Source of the DNA: Aldrovandia affinis | Lineage: Eukaryota > Chordata > Actinopteri > Notacanthiformes > Halosauridae | NCBI GenBank assembly: GCA_029706075.1 | Contig: JAINUG010000015.1 | Coordinates: 3,197,154 to 3,261,153 of the forward strand | Direction of reading: 5' to 3' | Length of the DNA: 64,000 nt | Shown: positions 1 through 13,058 of the stretch, piece after piece | Layout of the letters: every line of letters begins with the position of its first letter | Position numbering within the stretch: the stretch's first letter is position 1 | Position numbers and translations under genes: made by a program | The notes under the pieces: generated by a model | What the model saw: the letters and a program-made list of their open reading frames with translations, nothing else | Told to the model about the DNA's origin: nothing | Databases searched by the model: none

Positions 1-1276
1 CGTATTTGTTCATATCACAATAAGGTTGGCGTAATATCAACCTTTACTTGAAACCATACAAGCAAAGCTGTGACATGATCTTGGTTCTAATTAAAACTGC
101 AAGTTTGTCAGGGGCAGGCTGAAAGGCTTGAATATGTATTATTTCATTTGGGAAGTTCTAGTAGCTATTTGAGTGATTTTTGTGACAATTGGCTCTTTTT
201 CATTTAAATTTTTAATTATTGCTGGGACCAATGTTTCGTAATAAATAGGGCGAGCGGTAATTAAAATAGTATCTGGTGTTGGTGCTGAGCTTTGAAATTG
301 CTTGGTCCTATCAGGAGCAATCCACATGGGAAACATTCCATTCTCTAATGTCACCAGCATTTAGCATATTGTATGCCCATGGCTGGCAAATTAGTCACAT
401 TTGAAATACCATAATTAACAGACAGGAGCCTAACCTACTTATCAGAGCAAGCCACTTGTATTCAAATAAGGCAGAGGCTTTTTTTAAGGGATTGGGTCCA
501 GTCTTTATTCTTCAGAGACTCCACAAACTAGAGGCATGGTATTTTCCCCCTACAGTGATAATGTTCCCAAAGCGTTCTCAGTAAGCTCTGCCGTTTCACA
601 CTGACTCACTTTCAGAACTCGAAGCACATGGGTGCCGTCAAGGTGTCAAAAAGCATGGCAGACAGCCCAGCATTACTAAACAATCACCAGAGGTTGAGAG
701 AATAATAACACAGAGCTCCCCTACATCCATTAGAGAAATGGAAAAATGCAGATAGAGACCTAGACTCATTATTATTTGCAAATGATACAGTGCTATCTGT
801 CTCTCTCCTTCCGCCCTCACTCAAGTGCATTGACACTCATCGAAAGCATATGGTGTTTAGACTTAGAGCAAAGTGAGAGTTGCGTGTTCACACATTTGCT
901 TCATCACACAACAGACATCATTTTTCTAAACACATCATATGTAATTAGGTTGTCCTCATACGTATATGTATCAGAATGAGTATTTTTCTTTTAAAGGCAG
1001 ACAGATCCCTAATGTCCCATTCACATGACACACAATGTCAACACTGAGTTCACTTCTGAGACGTATGAACCGTCTAAATTCAAAGCATAGAACACTTCTT
1101 ATCTGAACCGCTGTGAAATCTCTGGGCTAATTCTGTTAACGACAGCCCAGAATCACTTTCCCATCAGCTAAAATGGAAGAGTCAGGTGCTAGGTAAGTGA
1201 TTTGGGCAGGGTTCACAGTGTCACAGGTTCCAGTGTAGACTGAGAATATACAGTTGTTTGCTCAGCTTCTCAGTGA
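1..1276. other. AT-rich stretch without a recognisable gene
   Basis: No frame gives a recognisable protein, and no RNA gene or transposon end is visible. The open frames here are short and lack any motif I know. It directly abuts the Tc1-like element that starts at about 1279. Confidence 0.65.
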
Positions 1277-1278
1277 TA

Positions 1279-2427
1279 CAATGGGTATAAAATGTATTCA
1301 CCCCCTTTTACCCCCATTTTTCACATATTATTTCCTTACTTAAGGGAATAAAAATGGATTTAACTGGGATTTCTTGCTAGTGATCAACACAAAATACTCT
1401 ATAATGTCAAACAAAAAACCTACTCTAAAGCTTTCTCTTAATTAATTACAAATAAAAAAACAGACAATTAATTGCATAAGTATTGACCAAAAAAACACCC
1501 CAAAAACAACCAAAAAACATTCAATGCAAATCCGACAAAAGGTTCTTCAAAAGCATCAATCAGGGTTAAGATATAAAAAGATTCCAAAGACTTTGAATAT
1601 CCCCCAAGCACCGTTAAGTCCATCATAAAGAAATGGAGAGAATATAGCACAACTGTGAATTTGCCTAGAACAGGCTGTCCTCCAAAACTGACCATCAGTG
1701 CAAGAAGTGCACTTGTTAGGGAGGCCATCAAGAGGTATATGGCAATGCTGACGGAAATACAGTCTTCCACGGCAGGGATGGGAGAAACTGTCCATGGGTC
1801 AACAATAGCCCAGGCGCTTCACAAATATGTGCTTTATGGGAGTGGAAAAAAAAAACATTGTTGAAGAAAACTCACGTGAAATCTTTTGTACAGAAGGCAT
1901 GTGGAAGACTCCCAAACCAAGTGGAGGAAGATTCTATGGTCTGATGAGACCAAGATTTTATGTTTTAGCCTTAATGTTAGGTGCGTACCACCCTTAATGC
2001 GTATTACCCTAAGAACACTATACCTCCCCCGAAACATGGTGGCGAGGGCCTCATGCTATGGGGAGGAAAACTAAATCTTGGAAGAAAACAGCTGCAGTCT
2101 GCAAGAGACCTGGGACTTGGGATAAGATTTATATTCCAGCAGGACAATGACCCAAAACATATAGCAAAAGCCACATTGGATTGGCTTAAAAACAAAACAA
2201 CCTATCCTGGAGTGGCCCAGTCAAACCCCAGACCTAAATCCCATTAACAGTCTGTGGAAAAAATAGAAAATTGCTGTTCACCAATGGTCTCCATCCAACC
2301 TGATGGAGGTCAAGCAATTTTGTAATGAAGAATGGGAGAAAACTGCAGTGTCCAGATGTGCAAAGCTGGTAGAGACTTACCAAGATTGACTCACAGCTGT
2401 AATTTTCAATACGTTTTATACCCACTG
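1279..2427 (+). mobile_element. Tc1-like DNA transposon, decayed copy 1
   Basis: The left end reads CAATGGGTATAAAA and the right end TTTTATACCCACTG, so the termini are inverted repeats. Both are flanked by the dinucleotide TA (1277-1278 and 2428-2429), the target duplication expected of Tc1/mariner elements. The left 130 bases, including a segment CACTCACCCCC-like and TGATCAACACAAAATACTC (about 1382-1400), recur in the copies at 47.0 kb and 55.9-57.0 kb. The element is about 1.15 kb, shorter than usual full-length Tc1 elements (1.3-1.6 kb), because part of the transposase gene is missing. It has no intact gene and must be immobile. Confidence 0.9.
1655..2400 (+). pseudogene. Tc1 transposase pseudogene (copy 1)
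   Basis: The reading begins in the helix-turn-helix DNA-binding region (RTGCPPKLTISARSALVREA), continues through a degraded linker and reaches the first catalytic block ILWSDETKI (about 1930). After LMLWGG (about 2056-2070) roughly thirty codons are missing, and the frame resumes near the second catalytic block FQQDNDPKH (about 2130-2160). One frameshift later, the block PDLNPINSLW (about 2230-2255) marks where the catalytic glutamate should be. Tc1 enzymes have PIEN there, so the Glu is replaced by Asn. Several stops and at least two frameshifts are present. The enzyme would cut and paste the element through a DDE active site, but this copy cannot encode it. Confidence 0.88.
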
Positions 2428-2429
2428 TA

Positions 2430-3764
2430 TGTAACCTGGCTCTGCTTAAACAGAGGCACTTAAAACAAGGCATTCAGTTACATCCACCTGGCAAGAAACA
2501 CATTAATACTCACAATAGAATTCACAGAGATCTCTGGAGATGACTCCTGTTTTATGAAAGGCACAGCTTCGCCATAAAAATGGAATGCAGCCGACTTTGA
2601 TAATATTGAAAAGCCCTCTTTCCTCACATCTGCTTCCCTATAGTGTTGGCTTTTGCAATATTAAAAACTAAGAGATGCTATTCGTTTTTTCATCGTACTT
2701 AATTCTTGCAGTTACTGAGGCCCATTAGATCTTTGAGTGAATGCCCTTGAATAAGAATATCTTTGTCAAGATAATTATTGCAGATAAGAGCAATGATTTG
2801 GCCAAGCAGGTAAATGTCTAATACAATACATTAAGAAATGGGTGCTTCATTTGTTTTTTGTTTTTTTAAGGAAATCATATTACTCCTTAAAACAAAACAA
2901 CAAAAAGGCATTGACTGTGGAAGTCATTTTTTAATGTGTAGCATTTGGCATTCATAACACAAAAATATGTGGAACATCGTTGTGAAACTAGGAAAATGTA
3001 TCATAAAGAAACATAAATCTATATCATCTCACCCATACATCTGCATGCCACTATTTCAACCATAAAGATGATGGATTATGAAGCATCACCTCTACTGCAG
3101 TAACACTGACAAAGAATTCTGCCATGGACACCTTCCCAAACCCGTACCTTCCCATTAATTAAGTTTAAACCTCAAGTCAATTACCCCATGCATTAATTTA
3201 ATTACTGTAGCACAGTCCACACTCTTAGAGTTAGCGGCGCCAGTAGGAATGTTGAAGGCTTTTCTTCCTATTCCATTTGTATCCACTTTCTTTAAACACA
3301 TTTCCACAAGCTGGCAGCCCAGCATATTAGAAATAAAATGCAATTCTGGTATCTGACACTTCAATTTAGCTTCTTCAGCAGCAAAGATCATCAACTGCAC
3401 TGCTTCCCTGCCATGATGGAGAATCACCTAAATATCACTTAACTGATCTGAGCTTTGTTGGTAATGCATACACTGTCTCCTCACTACATTACCGCCACAG
3501 TGCCTAGCACAAAAATCAATTTTTAATTGACTAGATTGTTTCAGGAATGTAACTGCTCGGCTGCAGGAGGCCGCTGATGGATTTTTCCTTATTTCACCCC
3601 TTTTTTTCTGCGTTGAAGTATTTACGATATGATATTTGCAATGCTCAATCATTAGAATTTGAAGTTAAAAATAAATAATCTAACAATGTTTACGCTGAAG
3701 AAATGATAGCGAAAAACCTGATATTTTCCTCCAATTTAAAAGGACAAGGCAGCTGCTGGGTGGT
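2430..3764. other. Unique-looking DNA, no gene recognised; possible conserved non-coding block at 3150-3660
   Basis: No repeat or gene is recognised. Around 3150-3660 the composition becomes more complex, with several homeodomain-type TAATT cores (for example near 3155-3205). A 90-codon minus-strand frame (3155-3427) has no motif I can place. I do not call it a gene. The block could be conserved regulatory DNA, but that is inference from texture only. Confidence 0.4.
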
Positions 3765-4110
3765 TTATCTGTCCTGTGTTATGCCACTGTTCTAATGTGT
3801 GGATGAGCCCCACGGTCTGGTATCGAATCCAGCTCATTCCAGTGCCAACTGTGACCAGCACCACCCAGGGAGGGAGGGATTCTATCAGTGCACACCAGTG
3901 ACCCCCTGCTGGTCAATTGTACACCCACAGTCCACTGGTATATAGCTGCACATGTGACTTCCTCTGAGAAATATAACCTGGGTACTGCGGTTTGAATCGC
4001 AGTGGTAGCTGACATCACGTGTTTCGGAGAAGAGTGTGGTGTTTGTCTATGCTCTCCTAAATTGACAGCAGAGGTTGCAGTGAGAGTGGCTTAAGAATAC
4101 AATTGACAAA
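3765..4110 (+). repeat. tRNA-derived SINE-like repeat (teleost type), diverged
   Basis: The sequence contains a pol III B-box-like motif GGTATCGAATCC (about 3819-3830). It is followed in order by blocks I recognise from a widespread fish SINE body: a GTGCACACCAG-like block, a CTTCCTCTGAG block, then CGTGTTTCGGAGAAG (about 4018-4032), a CTCTCCTAA block and GTTGCAGTGAG (about 4073-4083). Known copies carry GTGTTTCGGAGGA and GTTGCAGCGATG at the same places. The copy is well diverged and its exact ends are uncertain. The family assignment rests on memory of the pattern, not on a search. Confidence 0.6.
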
Positions 4111-6585
4111 ACTGAAAAAGCATTACAAAAATAATAAATGAAAGGACAATTAAATATAGCAAGGGCTATTGTTTACAATAAGTATTTTATAGCACATTTA
4201 AAGTTATTTGTAATCTGTGAGCAAGAGACACAGATAATTAGTGTTATTGCAAAGCTTCCTTTTCCACACAGCTGACCATACAATAGTTAAATCCACTGTT
4301 TAAATAGAACTGCTGGTATTTCTGTCTTTCACACCGACATTTGTAAATTGTCTTTACTCTCCTGCTAACATGACTATTTATTGTGACAAAAAATAGACAA
4401 AGAAAATATATTGATAATATAGTCATAAAATATTGACAACTAAACTGTAATCCTATCAAATCAAATCATAATCCTATACATTTAGTAAAAAAACAAAACA
4501 TGTTTACAACAACTACATTTAGAAACATTTAAAACAAAACATTCATATTACAATTCAACCCCCCTTCCAGTGCTGTGGAATGTGCATGACAATAATATTC
4601 TTAAACTGTGAAATTGTATTCATTAACTAATTTTCTTTCTATTTTTATAGGCCTAGAATACAGAAATACTTTCAAGAATACAGAAACATTGGCAGAGCCT
4701 CCAAACAGTGGGATGATCAAGGTGTAAGGTTATTGGTTACTGTCCCACTATTTAAATATAGACAAAACATGTTCCTCTTTAGCCTCTTGTAGGTTAACAG
4801 CACCTCATAACTGTTTTGGGAGAGGGCCTGTCACTCTGAGTGACAGGCCCAAAAATTGAGAAGATAGAAAGGTCCCATGACGAATTGCTTGCATGGCCTG
4901 TCAACCTTATCAAAATGGCTAAGAAAGTCAGGGAGTTCCCATGGCCAATCCCTGCAAGGCTTGTTGATTTCCTCATGTTTTCTTACAGATCAGTATCATA
5001 CTAAGCAAACAGAAGGTGTTCCATTGCACCTCAAGAGAATGTACTGTTAACCCCCTTAATATCGTATCATCTCTCTCTCCCTCTATCATTTACACGGTGG
5101 CTTATGGAACACTAAAGACCAGTCCTGCTGGTACAGAAATGTCGATTTGGGATTTCATGTCATGGGATTTCAATGGTCAGCGTTTATTTTAAAATTGTAT
5201 TATTTGTGTGTTTCAATGTATACCGATCACAATCCCCAATCATCTGGACAAAAAGGAATCAAAGCTCTGGTTCAGCTACCAGCCCACATGGGAAAGAGAG
5301 TCTAGTTCATCCTGAGGTTTCTCCAATATCTCAGATGAAAAAAAAAAAAAAAGAAACAACTGTCTGAATCAGTTACTTTTAGTTTTGGGCAAATGAATTG
5401 CAATTCACTTGAATCAGGCCCTTAGTTATCTTGTCTTAGAAATATTGATTGATTGATTAATTGGGATTGCAGGAATGCCACCCATTAAGTTACGAGTTGA
5501 TGGGGCATAACACTTCCCTTCCCAGCACAGTTAGACCCTTTTCAAGATTTCTTACAGGAATGATCTGAATAACCTGGTTGCTGTGAGACCAATAAGTGAG
5601 AACAGAATTATGACAGATTGGAGATCAGAAAAGGATGTTTAACAACTACTTTAATTATTAGGATTTACGTGAATTTTTCAGATTTTTTAATTCAGATTTT
5701 TTTTTTACATTCTCTTTTACTATAGCAACATGACAAAACTGTTGATTTCTGTTTCTGATACTATCTGTTTCTATTCTTTGATATTTTATACAGGCCAATT
5801 AATTCAATGCTGGGACTTTTTGAAAGCACAATAAACATCCTTGCCGTTGTAACTTTTTCTAATTGATAACAATCCCTGAGCATTCACAAGAATCAGCATG
5901 TGCCTTAATGAAAGCAATTTATTGTGGCTTGGAGACAGCATGTATGTTGTACTTCAACCAACAGCACCATAGACACCAGCATAAACAGGACCTTCTTCAG
6001 AAATTCAAAGACACCACGCTGCCCCAGACACCATTTTCCTGAAGCCTGCTCTCATTGAATTTCACTTAGTTTAATGAAGCATATTATTAGAAGCTGAAAG
6101 GGTGCTCATTAGCAGAAATTACTGGTTGTTGTTGTTTGTGAAAATGATAAACAGAAATACACTTTAAATATTTCCAAACTGCATACTGATCTTTTCTAAT
6201 ATCTTATTTCTAATTACATTATTTGTGTTTCTTGAGATCATGTGAAGAAACACATTTTATTGCATAAATCAGAAATGGTTTCCAGGTGTGCTAATTACTT
6301 TACCATCATCTTTGATCGTGTGCGTTTGTGGACAAAGCATTTAAATGCTTAACTTTAACCACTTTCCTTTTTTTCTCCTTCACAAGCCAGTTATTATGAT
6401 TGTTCTATCATTTAGGTTACAGAGTGAATGATATGACATACCATGAAAATATTTTAGTTAGCTAGCTAGCTGACTAGCATTGGATAGATGTGAAAGGGTG
6501 ATAAAGCCTGTAAGCTAGCTAGCAAGTTGCTTAGTTTGTAATTATATAAAGCCCAGGTAGCTATCTCACTAATGGCTACAAACTA
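4111..6585. other. Stretch without a gene; short hairpin and an A-tract
   Basis: No coding region or transposon is recognised. It includes a perfect small hairpin at 4824-4850 (listed separately) and a run of about 15 A at 5340. Around 6000-6320 the texture is non-repetitive, but no function is visible. Confidence 0.55.
4824..4850. repeat. Perfect short inverted repeat (hairpin)
   Basis: GGGCCTGTCACT (4824-4835) is followed after three bases by its exact reverse complement AGTGACAGGCCC (4839-4850). A 12-bp perfect stem with a 3-base loop is uncommon by chance. No poly-T follows closely and no gene lies upstream, so it is not read as a terminator. Confidence 0.85.
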
Positions 6586-6811
6586 ATTGTGTTTAAATGG
6601 TAGCTAGCTAATTGAATTGTTTTAGCCAACCATTCATTTATGATTGTTCATAGCAGATTCAAGCTAACAGGATTCAAGCTAACAGGATAAACAAATAATT
6701 TGGTGATATTTAATTGTGTTTAAATGGTAGCTAGCAAACCATTCATTTGTGATTGTTCAACCTAACAGAATTCAAGCTAACAGGATAAACAAATAATTTG
6801 GTGATATTTTA
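6586..6811. repeat. Imperfect tandem duplication, about 100-127 bp unit
   Basis: The segment starting ATTGTGTTTAAATGGTAGCT at 6586 is repeated from 6713. Both copies contain ATTCATTTRTGATTGTTCA and end in GATAAACAAATAATTTGGTG followed by ATATTT. The first copy is longer because of a 15-base internal direct repeat (GATTCAAGCTAACAG twice) and an extra block before the ATTCATT motif. The region 6455-6620 is also rich in the palindrome GCTAGC. Confidence 0.9.
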
Positions 6812-9800
6812 CGTGTACAAACCACTTTGCATTCCATCAATACTTTTCAATTTTCAATTGGCTTCAATTCAGGCTGCATCACCACCCCCAGGTGCAGTCA
6901 ACAGAATTCATACCATTTTGGCCTACCATATATGGATTTCTATATCTATATCACTATGTATTAGTCAATAGTATGCATTTTACAAAGCAGATTAACTATA
7001 GGTTATGCCACATTTGACTTAATTTGGTATTTAAACAAGTGTGTGCTTTTTGTGCCAGTTTTCTTAGCACTGCTTCCAAAATTCTGTATAGGCATTTAGT
7101 ATTAGCCTGGCCAGGCACAGCAATATATGGGGCTTCAGCTCTCGTCTGCAGCAAAGTGCTGAAATCAGCAAGTATACAGGGTCAGACTTTTTTTATTTTG
7201 CAGTCTAGATGCCTAGGTAGTAATCAATCTTCACTAGAGCCATTCTTCTTCTGGGGTTAACAGTGCCATTTGTTTTATTTTTTGTGATGCTATTTTTCTG
7301 GGGTATTAGAAAACACCCTGTTGGGCTTTTGCAAATTCACTTCATGAGTTCAACGTTGTATCAAAAAGCAATAAAAGTCCAAATCAATGTTCCATATATC
7401 ATTTTAGTATAGTTCAGTAACTGTCTACCATCTGTCTACCTATGGCCTGTGGACTAATACATCATTTATCAAACCCAAAATATCCAACATAAAATATTAC
7501 AAAAAAGAAGCACATTAATTGAATATTTTATGAGCCTCTGTTTTCCCATTAGCTGACTGATGTCCTTGAGACCATGTTTGCCAGACCTAAGCATGTTCTG
7601 ATGTTTGCAATATACACAAGCTTATTCTCCAATTAGAAATTTACAAACGAATGCATCGTATCATAGTTATTAATCTAGAACTTAAACCATATTGATTTAA
7701 AGTTAATTTCCTGCATGCACATACCACTTGGACATATTGAGGCATTTCAAGACAGTATGACTGGAGGTCAAATTTATCATAGATTTCACATTAAATATAA
7801 ATGATGGATGTTGAGAGAAGACATTTAAATCGAACACTTTACAGCTGTTAAATAAAATGCTAGAAGATAAATCTGGCAAACGAAAAAAATCTGTCAATGA
7901 AATGAACAGATTCTCAGATTTCATTTGAAAAGTTAGCCTTGATTTAAAAGACAAATCATTCACTTCCAGAAAACCTCAAATGTAAACCTTTTAAAATATA
8001 ATTTTACAATGCTTTATGACAGTGATATAATTCCATGCATTACAACATATTTGAGTTACATAGTTGCTTAACATGAAGATAAAAGCCAAGAAGCATGTGG
8101 AAACACATAACAAAATACAAAACTTGAGAATAACAAAATACACATGGCAACTTGGCAATGAAATACTGAAACCATCCACTAGTTTACAAGCAAAATCTCA
8201 CGTCCATAAAGTACTATTCATGCTCCTGATTTTGTAGTAAAAAAAAAAAACACAATAGAAAATAAATACAATACCCACAAATGAGAAATCCATTTAAGTG
8301 ATGCAACAGAAATAAGATAGATGTAGCTTGCAGTTCTAGCTCATTTACTCACCCGTCTCGATAGCTTGGGAAGTTAGTTTGCTAACACGATACCCTATAT
8401 CAGACACTCATTTTATATAGCATACTTAAAAGACATTACATTTACAACTTTACATTATATTCATGGCTAATGACTTTACACGCAGTTCCGGTCTTAATTT
8501 AAAGTATTTTTGCTTACTACACAGTTCACTAATAACCTAGCCAGCCAATAAACGGATGTGAAAAGTTACAAATGATGTTCAGATTCTCATTTATTGGTAT
8601 TACTAGGTAACAAACATTGATCTGGCTAAATACAGTATTTAGCTTTTATTCCATTCAGAAATTATGTTTGTCAAGCCACTAGGGCTATTATAATGAGCTA
8701 TTATATTTAATCAACCTTCTGGTTAATTATGAAAAGGCACCGTGTGAATCAAATAGGTAACATATCTAATGAGCATGCACTAGAATATCTGCACATACTA
8801 TTAAGTTGTTCTAGAGGCTACAGTTCACCGATCAGGGTGTAAAAATGAGAAATTGCACAGCATCCATTTTGTTAATAGTAAGGTTTTATCATGCTTTATT
8901 GTGGAAGGTGGTATAGTATAAAACATTTTTGAATTGATTGATTTATGTTATTACTAAAATTGCCAAACTGTGTTTGTGAAAAAATGACTTTTGTTAGTTG
9001 CATTTAGTTGTGAGTTAAAGATAAGGACAAATTGTGTTCCCATTTATTTAAACTAGTGGTTCTGAAGTAGTGGAAAATCTATTGCAACGACTCAAGTGAT
9101 GGTTCTGCTATAAGAGACTGACTTTAACCTTCAGTCATATACCTGTTGATATTTCAATATTTCCAAGGACAATGTCATTTTTTTCTCTAAACAACCACAA
9201 AACAAGGCAAAGCAGGTTTCAAAAATATATGTTGGGTAAGTATAGTCTATTAGAGGGACTAAAATACATCCTTATATTTATTTATTTGTTAGGGACATTG
9301 TTTATTTGTCAGCAAAAGCATTCTTGCAATGTCAAATGTTTGTAGCCAAAGGCAAATTTCCAACACCTGTCCCCAATAAACTAAAGAAAGGTATGTATCC
9401 AAAAATAAAATAAAACAAAACAAAACACAACTGTAAATTATATAATGAGAGCAAACCATAGATAGAAAAGTTTATTAAAAGTTCTTAACCATTCCAAAAA
9501 CATTTTGTCTGAAAGCTGAATGCATTAATAGATTATTCTATAATTCAAACCTTGCATGTAGTTTATCAAATATTAATTCAATAATTGCATATTTATGTGT
9601 AACCATTATAATTGTAGCACTGATGCTATTATTGTTGTTATTATTGCACAATTATCACCATTGATACCATTAATATTATATAAAAATTTTAATTTGTATT
9701 TAAATTAAAAGTTAAATTATAGCTTCATAAATGACTCTAGATGTCATTATAGTATGACAATGTACACCTAAAACAATACCAGTGATACATGCTTAATATA

Positions 9801-12251
9801 TTCTCTGTAGGGATTCAATAACGCTGGATTTCAATCAACACAACGTTCCATATCAAGATAACACACCATAATAATTACAGTTTTCTCTTGTCGCTAAGGA
9901 CACTGAAGCATTTTGCAATTTATCCACAACATACAATTCTATTAAAAATCTACACAAAACTGACCCTCCAAGTGCAGATATTCCAATGTCACTTTTCACC
10001 TAAATCCCTCTGTAGTTTGGCAGTTGGTTTCGTTTGACACCTCAATTAATCAAAATTTCAGTGCTGCATTCACTCTTACAGCCATGCTACTCTCACACAC
10101 ATGGTTGAGCAAAGACATTACAGAATATGTTTCCTGACTGAGAGGTTAATCTGTGTAGTTGCTATTATCTCGGCCGAGTTTTCCTCTCACTCAGTGCTCC
10201 AATACAAAGTGCTCTAATTAAATTAAACTATATGCCATTACTTAAAGTAATCAGTAATAATAGAGATGCAATTCTGTTTAAATACATTCTCTGCACATCT
10301 TAGCCAGAATATTGGTTATATCCATATGGAAACAAAAGTTAATTTCTAAAAAGGCTTGGGGGAAGGGGGATCAGTGAAAAAAATAACACTTTTTACATTT
10401 ACTCCCATATATTTATTTTACTCTACTACCTTTGCTGGAGCATTTCTTAGATTTATAAGTGAGAACAGCATAATTTCCTAATTTAAAACATTATTATAGT
10501 GTAACAATGATTTCAGTGTGATGAATCAGCCTCAATCATATCCTTTTCTCATATCCATATTATCATATCATTACAAAAACATATTTACTTATTGTTGCGA
10601 GAAGGCCGGAAGAAAGCACATCTCACATGGCACATCTCTTAGTCTAATAGAAAGTAAAGTAAAGCAGTCATGCTGCTGTGCCAGGGAATGGACTTTTGCA
10701 TTTGGTGAGTACATCGAGCTGTCCATTACGGTATCGACACATACATGTTAGGGAAAGATTTTTAGGATTTATCCTAAGGTGTTATTTCCGTTGCCAGTGG
10801 CACACATTGAGAGAAGTCTGCATTGCTTCATTTTCCTTTTCGTATTAATTTTGTTTTTTATTTTTTGCCAATGCTTCCTGACACATGATGCCTGTATGCA
10901 TCTTATTTGTACTGAAAAGTAATCCCTTCTGGTCAGCATGGGCTTGGTCAGTATATGGAGTGCCTGTCTGGAAAAGGCCCATCAGAGAGCAGGGTGACAG
11001 GGCCCTGTGTGGAGGCGTGCGTATTTCCTGAGGGTGCTCCGCGTGGCCTGTAAAAATGTCAGGGCTCACAGAGTCACTTGAAGACACAGAAGCATTAAGG
11101 TCGATAACAAAAGCACACATTTGATCCTGCCAACCACAGCATTTTTTGTCTTATATTATTCTGGGCAGTTAAAGTAGCAGAGCATTTTACACAGGCTGCC
11201 AAGGTTAATGCTTCTGACTGCACAGCTTCACTTTCTGAGACTAAAGCACAGTCCAGTATCTGAAAGAGGTAAATTAATTTTCCACTGTGAGTGTTTACAA
11301 AGGGGACATGCATATCAAACAATGTATCAAAGAGGGAAGTATTTTGATTCATGGTTAGTTTGATTCTGCATTAACCTCTATTTGCAAAGTTGCATCAGGC
11401 AGTTTTATTTTACTACACCCTGAGGACATTGCCATTATCACAAAACATGTGCAGATATGCTAAGATCTATGGGTGCTGTCCTGTCACTTCCTTCTCAATC
11501 TGTTTCACTGATACGGCGTCAACGTATTCTACTCTCCCTGTTTCTGGGCCTTGTGGTTTTGTCAATAACAGTACGATTTTGATAGACTCTATTCAATTTT
11601 TGTTAAGAGTAGGTGTGCCATATATTCCACTAAGGATGTGGTCACAGCATTATGACATCACTGGAAGGTTCAATGTTAAATTCCTGTATGAAAACAGTGG
11701 AGGGCAGTTCTGTTTATACAATATTCCAAGTTCAGCTTACAAAACAAATATAATTAAATATTCGGTATGGAAACCCCCCCAAGAATGGAAACCTTCATTT
11801 CCATAGGTTGTCTCTGAAAATAGGGCTTTATTATGATCTTTTGGACAGGCAGAACTGGCAGGCTGACAACAGTGCACATACAGTCAGGCTGTGAGCAAGT
11901 GAACATGCAAGGTAAAATGGCACCCCCCACATACCATCACCACATATTGTGTTGAAGTGAGGTGGATGACTAGATAGCCTTGCTGCCAATTACAAATAAT
12001 AATGAATCAAGAGATGAATGGTTATGAAATAATGTCATCTTAATTATTGCATTATTAGTCATGTCTATAAATAACACTGTCTTAATTGCATAGCATTGTA
12101 TAATTATACATACAATTGTTACTGTTATTGGCTGGTAAAATGGCTAAAATAGGCTGAACATTTTGCTAGCTACAAATTGTGGGAATAAAGCAAAAACTAG
12201 CAAGCTAATTAGCTACCTTTGTGGCAATTCCAAGAAAGACCAATAATCTTC
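6812..12251. other. Long AT-rich stretch without a recognised gene
   Basis: I read both strands and found no protein motif, transposon end or RNA gene. Short open frames (for example 7024-7260, 10518-10751, 11390-11806) have no recognisable domain and no coding-like context. Small A-rich tracts such as AAAAC repeats near 9410-9430 are the only repeats. Confidence 0.6.
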
Positions 12252-12406
12252 TGTGTGTGTGTATGTGTGTATGTATGTATGTATGTATGCATGTATGTAT
12301 GTATGTATGTATGTATGTATGTATGTATGTATGTATGTATGTATGTATGTATGTACAGTATGTATGTATGTATGTATATATCCAGTATATACAGAGAGAG
12401 AGAGAG
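12252..12406. repeat. Compound microsatellite (TG)n-(TATG)n-(GA)n
   Basis: A short TG run passes into about 100 bases of TATG/GTAT tetranucleotide with a few substitutions, and ends in a short GA run at about 12391-12406. Open frames reading Tyr-Val-Cys-Met repeats across it are translation artefacts. Confidence 0.98.
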
Positions 12407-13058
12407 TACTACAGAGAGAAAAAGATAAATAGATCAATATAATATACTCTCGTTCTGAATTAAACTCAAAATATAATTATTTTGCTTTTCCCTTTATTTA
12501 TTCATTTACTATTTTTATTAACTTATTTTTAAAACAAAGAAATGCTGTTAGATGGTGAACAGTTCGGATGGTGCTCTTCCTGTAATGCTCCATCAGTCCA
12601 ATTTACCTCTGGTAAGTCTAGGCTTGTTTTCTTTAAATGTGCTATTCTGAATTCCTCAAGTGCATTATCTTCTAAGGCATCATAATTACCCTCAGGTGCT
12701 TCCAGTGGCCTTGATTTCAGCATTCGCCTGATCGTGCCACACAGTTATTTTTATAGACGTAGCTTTAAACTTCTTAATTCATTGCCTTGTAACATTACAC
12801 ACTCTGCTGTAAATTAGTCTTTAAACAGGAGACACATCTGCCTTTCCTTGTCAACACTTTCAATTTACTGCACTTCATGGAAAGACTTAAAACTGATGCA
12901 GCGTGTTTTACATGCGACAACAGATAAAGAAGAACAAATGTCTTCTTGCTTTCACTCTGTGAAAGCATATGTTGTATTGGCTCGACAGATTTGCTATAAA
13001 CAAATTGTTTCTTAGGTGCAATGCTCTAGATTTCTATGTAGTACTGTGTTTTGACACT
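12407..13058. other. Stretch without a recognised gene
   Basis: No transposon ends, RNA gene or protein motif are visible. A 64-codon minus-strand frame at 12529-12723 has no recognisable domain. Confidence 0.55.

Noticed and set aside
11390..11806. 138-codon plus frame
   Set aside because: No domain, signal peptide or context. The peptide composition looks like translated AT-rich non-coding DNA.
12240..12400. Direct-repeat array as a CRISPR
   Set aside because: It is a short-unit microsatellite without spacers, in a vertebrate-type genome.
12219..12442. Open frames on both strands over the TATG tract
   Set aside because: They encode only Tyr-Val-Cys-Met or Tyr-Ile-His-Thr repeats of the microsatellite.
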